Shown here in pieces: positions 53,380 to 62,628 of a stretch of 64,000 nucleotides of DNA (positions within the stretch are counted from its first letter, which is position 1; each line of letters starts with the position of its first letter). The DNA is taken from contig CAXBMB010000013.1 in the NCBI GenBank assembly GCA_963976695.1, positions 1 to 64,000 on the forward strand, written 5' to 3'. The notes under the pieces are model-generated. The model ran no database searches. It saw only the letters and a program-made list of their open reading frames with translations, and was not told the origin of the DNA. A program made the translations under genes and the position numbers. The DNA is from CAXBMB01 sp963976695 (GTDB lineage: Bacteria; Pseudomonadota; Alphaproteobacteria; Kiloniellales; DSM-21159).

Positions 53380-54489
53380 ATGAAATTTCTCGCACCCATC
53401 TCCGCCATTTTTTTGCTGCTCTTTGCTTCTGGACCTGTCAGGGCGGACGATATACTGCTGCAAAACTACTGGAGCCAGCAGGACTACATCGCCGCGACCC
53501 CCGGTGAACAACAGCGCACGGACGCCTTCGTCAGGCGGGTCGCCCTGCCGGGTGCGCCGCTGGCCGGCACGCAGAAATCACCCGTCAAGATTGTTATTGT
53601 CTATCCAGCCTTGCAAGTATCCGGCTATTGGCGACGCAGTGTCGCGGCATTTGAAGCGCGGTTGAGAGAACTCAAGATTGACTACCTCCTCGATACCTAC
53701 TTCACTAAACCGGGAAGCGAAGTCGACAAGCAAAGCAAGTTGATTGGCCAGGCGCTTGAAGCCGCGCCGGATTTTTTTGTTTTCACCCTTGATGCCTTGC
53801 GCCACAAGGGCCTAATTGAGCGGGTCATGGCGCGTGGCCAGACCAAGATAATATTGCAAAACATTACCACCCCCTTAAAAGTCTTCGGTGCGCAGCAGCC
53901 TTTTTTTTACGTTGGCTTCGACCACGTCACAGGCACCCTCAAGCTGGTTGAACACTACCTGAAGGTCAGCAAGGGCAAGGGGTCTTACGCCTTGTTTTAT
54001 GGCGCGCCGGGGTATGTCAGCACGGCCCGAGGCGAGTCGTTCCGCTTGGCCATGGCCAAGCAGCCCGGCGTTACCCTCAAAGCCTCCTACTACGTCGGGT
54101 TCAACCGCCGGAAATCCCGTGACGCCGCGCTGGAGGTGATCGCCGACTACCCAGACTTGAGCTTCATCTATGCCAGCACCACCGACATTGCCTTGGGCAT
54201 TTCCGACGCGCTTCGGGAAACCGGCAAGGGCAATCAAATCATGGTAAATGGATGGGGCGGCGGCTCATCCGAACTGGACGCCATCTACAGAAAATCCCTG
54301 AACTTCACGGTTATGCGCATGAACGACGACAATGGCATCGCCATGGCCGAGGCGATCAAGCTGTCACTGGAAGGGCGAAGCGGGGAAGTTCCGAAGGTGT
54401 TTTCCGGCGCTTTTGCCATTGTCGATCAATCCACCCCCGCGGAACGGCTGCGTGAGCTACAGAACTATGCCTTCAGATATTCGAACTGA
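53380..54489 (+). CDS. luxP: LuxP-type AI-2-binding periplasmic protein
   Basis: A 369-residue periplasmic binding protein with a signal peptide (MKFLAPISAIFLLLFASGPVRA, about residues 1-22). It aligns along its whole mature length with Vibrio harveyi LuxP. Residues known to contact the AI-2 borate diester are all kept at the matching places: Q79, S81 and W84 in PALQVSGYW, N161 in LQNITTP, R217 in TARGESF, T268 and D269 in STTDIALG, W292 in VNGWGGGS and R313 in VMRMNDD. It also ends as LuxP does (AFRYSN). It should therefore bind AI-2 and report to the kinase encoded next. No transporter genes are present, so it senses rather than imports. Confidence 0.93.
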   Translation: MKFLAPISAIFLLLFASGPVRADDILLQNYWSQQDYIAATPGEQQRTDAFVRRVALPGAPLAGTQKSPVKIVIVYPALQVSGYWRRSVAAFEARLRELKIDYLLDTYFTKPGSEVDKQSKLIGQALEAAPDFFVFTLDALRHKGLIERVMARGQTKIILQNITTPLKVFGAQQPFFYVGFDHVTGTLKLVEHYLKVSKGKGSYALFYGAPGYVSTARGESFRLAMAKQPGVTLKASYYVGFNRRKSRDAALEVIADYPDLSFIYASTTDIALGISDALRETGKGNQIMVNGWGGGSSELDAIYRKSLNFTVMRMNDDNGIAMAEAIKLSLEGRSGEVPKVFSGAFAIVDQSTPAERLRELQNYAFRYSN

Positions 54490-56767
54490 CCGCGCAGCCG
54501 GCAAACCGCTGCCGAGCATCGGTAAAATGGGCTTTCCAACCCTTATGGTGGGCCTGTTTCTACTCGCCTGCCTGATCATCCTCGCGGCGTCTTTCATGAC
54601 CGTGGCCTGGGAGTCCAACCGCGCGATTGAGCGCGACTTGGGTCGTTATCTGGATAAGAACAAGACCATTGGAAATCTCATTCTGACCAACCGGAAACGG
54701 CAGTTGGAGCAGATTCTCACGTCAATCGCCGAGTCGCCAAAGTTGCTGACGGCGCTCAAGTCCGGCAAGCAAGAAGCCATTGAGCAAAGTCTCAAATCAG
54801 CCCTCTATCGCAACAACGAAGGCCGCCTCGACACCCTGATCCTCTGGTCCAACCTGACCGCCGACAGCTACAGCAGCAGCACCGGCACCTATGACCTGGA
54901 TCCGCTCCTTGCCAGCCTGGCGGACCCTTCTTTGCTGGTGGGGCAGCCTCAAATCATCGGCATGGATGACGGCGTGAACCGTCCGCTTGTCGTCCTGGCG
55001 ACCGCGATCCATCTGGTCGACGCCAGCCGTGGCCGGTTGTTGGGAACACTGTTGGCCGGCTTGATCCTGACCGACAACCAGTCGTTCATTCGCGAGGTGC
55101 AGACCGCAAATCAGACCAACTCGGCCGGTCTCTATTACGACAAGAAACTCATCGCTCAGACAAAAGGCTACGACCTACCCTATCCACCCAGCCGGCAAGG
55201 CGTTCACAGCCATAGACCACAGGGAGCCACCACCACGAACGACCCCTTGGCATCAAGCCATGATGAAGAGTTGGCGTTCTATTACCCGCTGTCGCTGGAT
55301 CTTGGCGCGGACAGCAAACTCACCTTGCAAACCAGCAATCCGCCGGGCGCGATCAATTCACTCAAACATTCGGTGCAGGTTGATTTCCTGATCTTGTTCA
55401 GTGTCCTGGCGCCGATATTCCTGTTGGTGGCGGTGCTGCTGTACCGCTTCATCCGACGATCCTTGCAACAGGTGACCGACTACGCCGAAAAGGTCGTGAC
55501 CGGTCAGGACGTCTCCTTTATTCCCTCTTCGATCCAGGAATTCAACCAGCTGGGAAAAAGTGTCACCGAGCTTTACATGGCGTGGCAGGACAGCGAGCAG
55601 CTATCCCAGCAGGTCCTCAACAACGCGCCTTCGCTAATCTTTATCAAGGACCCTGATGGCTGCCATCTTTTCGTTAACAAACTCTTCGAGGAGATGTTTG
55701 ATAAGAAAGCCTCGGACATCATCGGAAAAACCGACCGGGAGCTGTTTGGTCCTGAAATGGCCGATGCTTTTCAACAGAAGGACAAGGCCGTCATTTCCAT
55801 GGGCACGGCGCTCAAGTTGGAAGAAATCATCCCAACGAAAACCGGCGCCAAGGTTTTTCTGACGCTGAAATTCCCGATCTATTCGAAGCGCGGAGATCTG
55901 ATCGGGGTTTGTGGCATCTCCACCGACATTTCGGACCACAAACACAACGAAATCGCCTTGCAGGCCGCCAAGGAAACGGCGGATTTGGCCAATCGCGCGA
56001 AAACCGAATTCCTTGCCAACATGAGCCATGAGCTGAGAACGCCGCTCAATGCCATCATCGGGTTTTCCGAAATCATCACCGCCGAGTTGTTCGGTAAGGT
56101 TCATCCGCGGCGCTACGGCGACTACTGCCAGGAAATTCAGAAGTCCGGTCATCACCTGCTGCAGGTCATCAACGACATTCTCGACGTGTCGAAAATCGAA
56201 ATCGGTGAATCCGAACTGGAGGAGAAAGTCAGCGACAGCGCCAGCCTGGTGGCGGCCGCCATGGCCATGCTCAAGGAACGCGCGTATAGCGGCGAGGTGA
56301 AACTGTCCAGCACTGTTCCGCCCGACCTGCCGCTTATGCTGGTTGACCAGCGGCGGATGAAGCAGATTCTAATCAATCTTCTTTCCAACGCGGTCAAGTT
56401 CACCCCCGCCCGGGGCAACGTCAAGTTGGCGGTGCGCCTCGATGACGCGGCGGCGTTTCATTTCACCGTTACCGATACCGGCATTGGCATCGACCAGGAC
56501 CACCTGGAGCATATTTTCGAACCCTTTGTGCAGGGCGAAAGCAGCTATGCCAAACAGTTCGAAGGCACCGGCCTGGGGTTGACCCTGGTGAAAAAGCTGG
56601 TTGAGCAGCATGGTGGCGACATCTGGTTGACCAGCGAAAAGGGAAAAGGCACCGTTGCCCACGTGGTCCTGCCGGCAAGCCGCACCGTTAATCGCATAGA
56701 CAAGCAAATCGGAGATCAAATCGGTACCCGCCGCGCCGCCAATCAGACAGGAGGCTACAGACGCTAG
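54467..56767 (+). CDS. luxQ: LuxQ-like membrane sensor histidine kinase (no receiver domain)
   Basis: A 766-residue kinase whose start, ATG 54467, overlaps the last 23 bp of luxP. One membrane helix (about residues 22-48) and a second (about 305-329) enclose a periplasmic sensor of about 255 residues, comparable to the double Cache of LuxQ. A PAS domain (about 380-495), HisKA with KTEFLANMSHELRTPLNAIIGF (H near 521) and HATPase_c (DTGIGIDQDHLEHIFEPF, GTGLGLTLVKKLVEQHGG) follow. Vibrio LuxQ ends in a receiver domain; this one does not, so the phosphoryl group must pass directly to a separate response regulator. That partner is not in the window. The overlap with luxP supports their joint work. 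Confidence 0.9.
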   Translation: MPSDIRTDRAAGKPLPSIGKMGFPTLMVGLFLLACLIILAASFMTVAWESNRAIERDLGRYLDKNKTIGNLILTNRKRQLEQILTSIAESPKLLTALKSGKQEAIEQSLKSALYRNNEGRLDTLILWSNLTADSYSSSTGTYDLDPLLASLADPSLLVGQPQIIGMDDGVNRPLVVLATAIHLVDASRGRLLGTLLAGLILTDNQSFIREVQTANQTNSAGLYYDKKLIAQTKGYDLPYPPSRQGVHSHRPQGATTTNDPLASSHDEELAFYYPLSLDLGADSKLTLQTSNPPGAINSLKHSVQVDFLILFSVLAPIFLLVAVLLYRFIRRSLQQVTDYAEKVVTGQDVSFIPSSIQEFNQLGKSVTELYMAWQDSEQLSQQVLNNAPSLIFIKDPDGCHLFVNKLFEEMFDKKASDIIGKTDRELFGPEMADAFQQKDKAVISMGTALKLEEIIPTKTGAKVFLTLKFPIYSKRGDLIGVCGISTDISDHKHNEIALQAAKETADLANRAKTEFLANMSHELRTPLNAIIGFSEIITAELFGKVHPRRYGDYCQEIQKSGHHLLQVINDILDVSKIEIGESELEEKVSDSASLVAAAMAMLKERAYSGEVKLSSTVPPDLPLMLVDQRRMKQILINLLSNAVKFTPARGNVKLAVRLDDAAAFHFTVTDTGIGIDQDHLEHIFEPFVQGESSYAKQFEGTGLGLTLVKKLVEQHGGDIWLTSEKGKGTVAHVVLPASRTVNRIDKQIGDQIGTRRAANQTGGYRR

Positions 56768-56985
56768 CCCCTGATCGACCAAGAAAGAAGTGCGCGGCGC
56801 GTCAACCTTGTCGTCACGCCCCCTTCAACGGGTTGATCAAGGGCAAAGCGCGGGTCAAACGGCATCAGCAAGTGATGCTCTTGAACCCGGTCCGGCGCTC
56901 AAAACGGCCCCGGCCACGGCGCGGCAGGCCAGATTATTCACTGACCGGCCGGCGCCCCTGCCCCCGACACCTCGCTCGCAGGGCC

Positions 56986-58566
56986 TCAATCGCGGCGCAT
57001 CTCTTCCTCACTGACCGCTTCGGCCCAGCCGTGGTAGGGGTCGGCCGCGCCCCAGTTCCGGCCGCCCTGGCGCAGCACCGCGGAGATCACGGCAAAGTTG
57101 TTCGGTAGCGGACCCCAGCGCACCAAATCGACCGGGTAGTTATCTTGCAGCGCCGCAACCACGTCGCCGGGCATCTGCACCGGATCGACCGCCACCCGAT
57201 CCGGACCGGAAACGTCGACCCGGGGCTGGTGCATGGCATCCTCCAGCCTCATGCCAAAATCTCCGAGAAACGCGGTCATCTGGGCCAGAGCCGGAATAAT
57301 TTTACGCCCGCCCGACGCTCCCAGCGCAAAGCGCTTTTCCCCGATCATCCCAATCATCGGCGCGTAGTTGGAAAGCGTCTTCTTGCCCGGCGCCAAGGAG
57401 TTTGGCCGGCCCGGACAGGGGTCGAACCAGCTCACGCCGTTGTTCATCAGCACCCCGCTCGCCGGCAACATCACCTTGGAGCCGAAGGCCGAAAGCAAGG
57501 TCTGGGTCAGGCTGACCATATTGCCCGCCCCGTCGACCACCGACAGATGGGTGGTGCAGGAGGGCATGCGGGCCTCGTCACAGTCCCCCATCAACCGCAG
57601 GCGATATTGAAAGGCCTCTCGCATCGCGCCGGAAAAACGAACGAAAAAGTCCTTGTCCGGGTGATCCGCCAAGCCGCCGCCGGCGCGCAATTGAGCGAGC
57701 GCCATCAACAGGGTTGGGCCGCCGTTCAACTCCGGCAACACGAAAAGCTCGCAGCCGTTGTGGTCTTCACGACGCGGCGTCACCCAGTGGGCTTGATAGC
57801 CGGCCAGATCCGCAAGCGTCAGCCGACTGCCCGCCGCCTGCAAATCCGCGACCAAGGTCGCCGCCAGCGGTCCCTGATAGAAGCCGCGCGGGCCGAGGGA
57901 TTTCAGCATCTTCAGCGTGTCGAGCAGCGCGGGATTTTTAAGCAGGGTCGGCACATATACCGGTCCGGGCGCGCGACCGTCGCGCAGAAAAACCGCCGCC
58001 GACGCCGGATCTTTCGCCAACTCGCCGGCATATTGGGTAATTTGCGCCTGGGAAAACCAGTCCAGCGGCAACCCTTCTTCCGCCAGGTCGATCGCCGGGG
58101 TGATCAACTCCGCCCAGGATTTGCTGGCGAAACCCTCCAACGCCAGCCGCAAGCCATCGGCTTGGCCCGGAATTGCGATCGAGCCGCCGCCGGCAAGATT
58201 GCGCCCGCCTTCAACCAGGGGCCAGCCGAACAGGTCATCGTCGGCGCCGCCATCGGCCTGCAGCGGATAGTCGGCGGGATCCAGCCCGGCTGCGGTGCGC
58301 ATGCCAAAATCAATCGCCGAAACCTTGTTGTCCTTTGCTGAGTAGATCAGCATCATGCCGCCGCCGCCCAGGCCCGACATCCAGGGTTCCGCCACGCTGA
58401 CCGCCAGCGCGGTCGCAATCGCCGCGTCGACCGCATTGCCGCCCGCCGCCAACAGGCGGGCCCCGGCTTGTGAGGCCACCCGACTCTGCGAGGCGACAAT
58501 ACCGCCCGCGCTCTCCACGGCGGCTTTGCGCACCACCTGCTTCTGACTCAACCGTCGCTGCTGCAT
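56986..58566 (-). CDS. gamma-glutamyltransferase (paralogue 2)
   Basis: A 526-residue Ntn-hydrolase. The self-cleavage threonine is in MPSCTTHLSVVDGAGNMVSLTQTLL. The N-terminal GIVASQSRVASQAGARLLAAGGNAVDAAIATALAVSVAEPWMSGLGGGGMMLIY and the C-terminal KRFALGASGGRKIIPALAQMT are typical. No signal peptide. It is only loosely similar to the first paralogue (30323), so the two are old, separate members. ATG 58566 follows AAGGTGGA. It stands alone. Confidence 0.88.
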   Translation of the reverse strand: MQQRRLSQKQVVRKAAVESAGGIVASQSRVASQAGARLLAAGGNAVDAAIATALAVSVAEPWMSGLGGGGMMLIYSAKDNKVSAIDFGMRTAAGLDPADYPLQADGGADDDLFGWPLVEGGRNLAGGGSIAIPGQADGLRLALEGFASKSWAELITPAIDLAEEGLPLDWFSQAQITQYAGELAKDPASAAVFLRDGRAPGPVYVPTLLKNPALLDTLKMLKSLGPRGFYQGPLAATLVADLQAAGSRLTLADLAGYQAHWVTPRREDHNGCELFVLPELNGGPTLLMALAQLRAGGGLADHPDKDFFVRFSGAMREAFQYRLRLMGDCDEARMPSCTTHLSVVDGAGNMVSLTQTLLSAFGSKVMLPASGVLMNNGVSWFDPCPGRPNSLAPGKKTLSNYAPMIGMIGEKRFALGASGGRKIIPALAQMTAFLGDFGMRLEDAMHQPRVDVSGPDRVAVDPVQMPGDVVAALQDNYPVDLVRWGPLPNNFAVISAVLRQGGRNWGAADPYHGWAEAVSEEEMRRD

Positions 58567-58729
58567 GGCTCCACCTTTCGTACCGGAAATTCGTCCAACT
58601 AAAAAAATACTGATGCGGTTTGCCTAGCAGAGCCCGCGCCGATCCCATAGCACCCAATCGGCAAGACAGACATGCCGCGGGCGACGCAGCGACCCGCCGG
58701 TCACAGGAACGACGGTCAGGGGCGCGCCG

Positions 58730-58771
58730 GTCGGGGAGCGCCAGTCGGGGAGCGCCAGTCGGGGAGCGCCA
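58730..58771. repeat. 14-bp tandem repeat, three perfect copies
   Basis: GTCGGGGAGCGCCA repeats exactly at 58730-58743, 58744-58757 and 58758-58771. It lies just left of the gatB terminator. Likely a variable-number repeat. Confidence 0.9.
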
Positions 58772-58778
58772 ATAAACG

Positions 58779-58813
58779 AAAAAGGCGGAGTTCCCGAAGG
58801 GGCCCCGCCTTTT
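58779..58813 (-). terminator. terminator of the gatCAB operon
   Basis: AAAAGGCGG (58780-58788) pairs with CCGCCTTTT (58805-58813), with an inner CCC/GGG pairing. On the minus strand the stem is followed by TTTTTC, so it ends gatCAB transcription. Confidence 0.88.
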
Positions 58814-58824
58814 ATCTGTCCATT

Positions 58825-58857
58825 AGTAGAGTGACGACCCTGTCGATCACTTTCTAG
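58825..58857. repeat. dispersed palindromic repeat, short copy 9, supplies the gatB stop
   Basis: On the minus strand, CTAGAAAGTGATCGACAGG reads through the gatB stop TAG (58854-58856), then GTCGTCACTCTACTA closes a short palindrome. It matches the arm CTAGAGTGTGATCGACTTGG of copy 7. Confidence 0.65.
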
Positions 58858-60341
58858 CCGTCCAGCTTGGCTTTCAACAGCTTGTTCACCGTGCCGGGAT
58901 TGGCCTTGCCCTGCGTCGCCTTCATCACCTGGCCGACAAACCAACCGATCACCTTGGGGTTGCTGCCGTCTTTGTACTGATCGACCTGGCCGGGGTTGTC
59001 GGCGATGATCTGATCGATCGCCGCCTCGATCGCACCGGTATCGGTAATCTGCCTCAGGCCCTTATCTTCGACGATTGAAGCCGCGTCCTTGCCGCTGTTC
59101 CACATCTCCTCGAAGACGTCTTTGGCGATCCGGCCGGAAATGGTGTCGTCGGTGATCAGGTCAATCAGTCCCCCCAAACCCGCCGCCGTCACCGGCGCCG
59201 TGGTCAGGGTGAAATCAGATCCATTGAGCGCGCCGAAGAAATTGGTGATCACCCAGTTGGCGGCCAACTTGGGATCGCGTTGGCCCTTGGGGCCTCCCTG
59301 CACGACGGCCTCGTAGAAATCCGCATTGGCTTTTTCCGCCACCAACACGTCAGCATCGTATTCGTTCAGACCAAAGTCAGACTTGAAGCGATCTTTCTTG
59401 GCGTCGGGAAGCTCCGGCAACGTCGCCCGAATTTCCGCCACCCAGGCCGGATCCAATTCCAGCGGCAACAAATCGGGATCGGGAAAATAGCGATAGTCGT
59501 GCGCGTTTTCTTTCGACCGCATGGTGCGGGTGGTGCCGGTCGCGGCGTCAAACAGGCGGGTTTCCTGGTCAATCACGCCGCCGGCCTCCAACACTTCAAT
59601 CTGACGGCGCGCCTCGCTGTCGACCGTCATCTGCACAAAGCGGATGGAGTTGACGTTTTTGGTTTCGGTGCGCGTGCCCAGCGGCGCGCCGGGCCGGCGA
59701 ACCGAAACGTTTACGTCGCAGCGCATCGACCCTTCGTCCATATTGCCGTCACAGGTGCCCAAATAGCGCACGATGCTGCGCAGCTTGCGGACGTAGGCGC
59801 CGGCCTCCTCGGCGCTGCGCATGTCCGGCTTGGAGACAATTTCCATCAGCGCGACGCCGGAGCGATTCAGATCGACGAAGGTCTTGCTGGGATGCTGGTC
59901 GTGCAGGGATTTCCCGGCGTCCTGTTCCAGATGCAGCCGCTCGATCCCGATCTCCTTGACCGCGATCAACTGCTTGGTTCGAGAGTCCTTAATGTCCACC
60001 TTGACGACGCCTTCGCCAATGATCGGAATCTCATACTGGCTGATCTGATAGCCCTGCGGCAGATCGGCATAAAAGTAGTTCTTCCGCTCAAAGACAGAGG
60101 TCATGTTGACCTTGGCGTTCAGTCCCAGCCCGGTGCGGACCGCCTGCTCGACACAGGCTTGATTGATCACCGGCAACATACCGGGCATGGCCGCGTCCAC
60201 CAGGGAAACCTGACTGTTCGGTTCGGACCCGAATTTTGTGGCAGCCCCGGAAAAGAGCTTGGAGTTGGAAATCACCTGAGCATGGACTTCCAGCCCGATG
60301 ACTACTTCCCAGTCGCCTGTCTCGCCTCGCAGCAAGCTCAT
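58854..60341 (-). CDS. gatB: aspartyl/glutamyl-tRNA amidotransferase subunit B
   Basis: A 495-residue subunit that binds the mischarged tRNA and activates Glu/Asp. The N-terminal WEVVIGLEVHAQVISNSKLFSGAATKFG and the GatB motifs YFYADLPQGYQISQYEIPI, KSLHDQHPSKTFVDLNRSGVALMEIVSKPDMRSAEEAGAY and NSIRFVQ are clear, with the C-terminal YqeY-like tail. ATG 60341 follows AGAGGAGAAG, 20 bp after gatA. Its stop codon lies in a palindromic repeat. Order gatC-gatA-gatB. Confidence 0.97.
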   Translation of the reverse strand: MSLLRGETGDWEVVIGLEVHAQVISNSKLFSGAATKFGSEPNSQVSLVDAAMPGMLPVINQACVEQAVRTGLGLNAKVNMTSVFERKNYFYADLPQGYQISQYEIPIIGEGVVKVDIKDSRTKQLIAVKEIGIERLHLEQDAGKSLHDQHPSKTFVDLNRSGVALMEIVSKPDMRSAEEAGAYVRKLRSIVRYLGTCDGNMDEGSMRCDVNVSVRRPGAPLGTRTETKNVNSIRFVQMTVDSEARRQIEVLEAGGVIDQETRLFDAATGTTRTMRSKENAHDYRYFPDPDLLPLELDPAWVAEIRATLPELPDAKKDRFKSDFGLNEYDADVLVAEKANADFYEAVVQGGPKGQRDPKLAANWVITNFFGALNGSDFTLTTAPVTAAGLGGLIDLITDDTISGRIAKDVFEEMWNSGKDAASIVEDKGLRQITDTGAIEAAIDQIIADNPGQVDQYKDGSNPKVIGWFVGQVMKATQGKANPGTVNKLLKAKLDG

Positions 60342-60361
60342 GATCTTCTCCTCTTTCCCGC

Positions 60362-61846
60362 TTACTTGCCGACCATCAAGGTCGGTTCGGCGGTGAAGTT
60401 GGCCGCGGCCTCCATCACCCCTGCGCCACGCAATACCGTTTCCTCATCGAAGGCCCGGCCAATCAACTGCAGCCCGAGCGGCAAGCCTTGGCCGTCGAGC
60501 CCCGCGGGCACCGAGATGGCCGGCAGGCCCGCCAGACTGGCCGGCACGGTAAAGACGTCGTTCAGGAACATGGCGATGGGATCATTCGACTTTTCCCCTG
60601 TACCAAAGGCGGCGGAGGGCGTGGTCGGCGTCAGAATCAGATCGACCACGCTATGGGCCTCGCGGAAATCGTGAGCGATCAGGGTGCGCACCTTGCGCGC
60701 CTGGTTGTAGTAGGCGTCGTAGTAGCCGGCGGAAAGCACATAGGTGCCCAGCAGGATGCGGCGCTTCACCTCGGCGCCGAACCCGGCCGCGCGGGTGGCC
60801 TCGTACATGGCGTCCAGGCTGCCGTCCTCGCCCTCGACCCGCAGGCCGTAGCGCACGCCGTCATAGCGGGCCAGGTTGGAAGACGCTTCCGCCGGCGCGA
60901 TAATGTAGTAGGTCGGCAGGGCGTAGCGGGTGTGAGGCAGGGGAATATCCACCACCTCGGCGCCGGCGGCTTTCATCCAGGCCACCCCCTGTTGCCACAG
61001 GGCGTCGATTTCAGCCGGCATGCCGTCGACGCGGTATTCCTTGGGAATGCCGACTTTCAAGCCCCTGAGATCGTCGGTCATGGCGGCGCGATAGTCCGGC
61101 ACCAAACGGTCGACAGAGGTGGAATCCTTGGGATCATAGCCCGCCATGGCCTGCAGCATGATCGCGGCGTCTTCCACCGTTCGGGTCATCGGCCCGGCTT
61201 GATCGAGAGACGAGGCGAAGGCAATGGTGCCCCAGCGCGAGCAACGGCCGTAGGTTGGCTTGATGCCGACGGTACCGGTGAAGGCGGCGGGCTGGCGAAT
61301 CGACCCACCGGTGTCGGTGCCGGTCGCGCCCATGGCGCAGCGCGCCGCAACGGCGGTCGCCGAGCCCCCCGAAGAGCCGCCGGGCACCAGCTTCACCGCC
61401 TTGTCCTGGCGCTGCCAGGGATTGACCACCTTGCCGTAGTAGCTGGTCTCGTTGGAGGAGCCCATGGCGAATTCGTCCATGTTGGTTTTGCCCAACATCA
61501 CCCCCCCTTCTTTCCAGAGGTTGGCGGTGACGGTCGATTCATAGGTCGGGGTAAAGCCGTCCAGAATATGACTGCAGGCGGTGGACAGCACGCCCTTGGT
61601 GCAAAACAGATCCTTGATGGCCAGCGGAATGCCTTCCAGCAGCCCCGCCTCGCCCTTGGCCAATCGCACATCGGAGGCGGCGGCCATCGCCAAGGCCTGG
61701 TCCGGCGTTTCGGTCACGAAGGCATTCAAGTCACGGGCGGCTTCCACAGCTTTGATATGGGATTCCGTCAGCTCTGTTGCGGAGATTTCCTTGGCATCCA
61801 GGGCGCGGCGCGCCTCGGCGATGCTCATCCGAGTTAGTTCGCTCAT
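60362..61846 (-). CDS. gatA: aspartyl/glutamyl-tRNA amidotransferase subunit A
   Basis: A 494-residue amidase-signature enzyme that releases ammonia from glutamine. The catalytic Ser-cisSer-Lys is in GIPLAIKDLF and PGGSSGGSATAVAARCAMGATGTDTGGSIRQPAAFTGTVGIKPTYGRCSRWG. The start ATG at 61846 overlaps the gatC stop (TGATG), so it is coupled to gatC. Confidence 0.97.
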   Translation of the reverse strand: MSELTRMSIAEARRALDAKEISATELTESHIKAVEAARDLNAFVTETPDQALAMAAASDVRLAKGEAGLLEGIPLAIKDLFCTKGVLSTACSHILDGFTPTYESTVTANLWKEGGVMLGKTNMDEFAMGSSNETSYYGKVVNPWQRQDKAVKLVPGGSSGGSATAVAARCAMGATGTDTGGSIRQPAAFTGTVGIKPTYGRCSRWGTIAFASSLDQAGPMTRTVEDAAIMLQAMAGYDPKDSTSVDRLVPDYRAAMTDDLRGLKVGIPKEYRVDGMPAEIDALWQQGVAWMKAAGAEVVDIPLPHTRYALPTYYIIAPAEASSNLARYDGVRYGLRVEGEDGSLDAMYEATRAAGFGAEVKRRILLGTYVLSAGYYDAYYNQARKVRTLIAHDFREAHSVVDLILTPTTPSAAFGTGEKSNDPIAMFLNDVFTVPASLAGLPAISVPAGLDGQGLPLGLQLIGRAFDEETVLRGAGVMEAAANFTAEPTLMVGK

Positions 61847-62133
61847 CACTCAACCACCTTGGGAACGACATAGAAATCATGGACAGCGTCCGGCGCGTTG
61901 GCGATGACCTGATCGGCATAACCACCATCGGTCACCTGGTCTTGGCGCAAGGGAACTCGCACCTCGACCACCGAGGTCATCGGGGGCACGGACGTGGTGT
62001 CCAGTTCGCCCAATTGTTCAATCCAAGTGAGAAGATTGTTCATCTCCCCGACCAAGGCTTGCGCCTCCGTATCCTCAACTCGGATACGGGCCAACTTGGC
62101 GATTTGACGAACAGTGTCCTTGTCGACCGACAT
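61846..62133 (-). CDS. gatC: aspartyl/glutamyl-tRNA amidotransferase subunit C
   Basis: A 95-residue subunit that holds GatA and GatB together. MSVDKDTVRQIAKLARIRVEDTEAQALVGEMNNLLTWIEQLGELDTTSVPPMTSVVEVRVPLRQDQVTDG is the whole family domain. ATG 62133 follows GGAG; a longer frame reads GC-rich intergenic sequence. It is the first gene of gatCAB. Confidence 0.95.
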   Translation of the reverse strand: MSVDKDTVRQIAKLARIRVEDTEAQALVGEMNNLLTWIEQLGELDTTSVPPMTSVVEVRVPLRQDQVTDGGYADQVIANAPDAVHDFYVVPKVVE

Positions 62134-62628
62134 GACTGCTCCGCTAATGTGTGAAATGGGTAGGTTTCGGGCGCGGACACTAGCACCGGCACCACGCCAG
62201 CGCAACGGGCACGGGACCGCCGCACAGGCCGTCCGATCGGCGAAAAAACCACCGGCGCGACCACTCCGATTCGCCGCCGGCGACGTCCCACGCGCCGCCC
62301 CGGTCGCCCGCTTCAACCGCGCGCTTCGGCCGCGCGCCAACCGGTCTTCCTGTCGGCCGTCCGGCGCGGCCGCCGACACCCCGAACACCGGCAACGGACG
62401 CCGATAACGAACCAGGAACGGACCAGCGACGAACCAGTGACGAACCGGCCACCGGCAAGAGCCTCACCGCGCTGTTGTCTTGCGCCGAGACCAGAACCGG
62501 CTTATCCAGCCTTGGCCTGATCTGTTTTTGGCAAACGCCAAGGCCAGGGACCTGGCCGGCTGTTTCGATTATGGTTTGCAGCTAGAATCAAACCGCGAGA
62601 GACAGGAAGAAAGAGGACCTTGTCGCCG
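62134..62628. other. 495-bp divergent intergenic region
   Basis: Between gatC and ruvX. It is GC-rich with an 11-bp tandem repeat at 62406-62449, and an inverted repeat GGCCAGGGACCTGGCC near 62543-62558. Promoters of both operons must lie here. No gene. Confidence 0.5.
62406..62449. repeat. 11-bp degenerate tandem repeat, four units
   Basis: AACGAACCAGG, AACGGACCAGC, GACGAACCAGT and GACGAACCGGC follow one another without a gap. The units differ by up to three bases. Confidence 0.75.

Larger units (their letters stand above)
58567..58853. other. 287-bp gap between the second GGT gene and gatB
   Basis: Holds a 14-bp tandem repeat (58730-58771), a terminator (58779-58813) and part of a palindromic repeat. 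It shows no gene. Confidence 0.55.
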
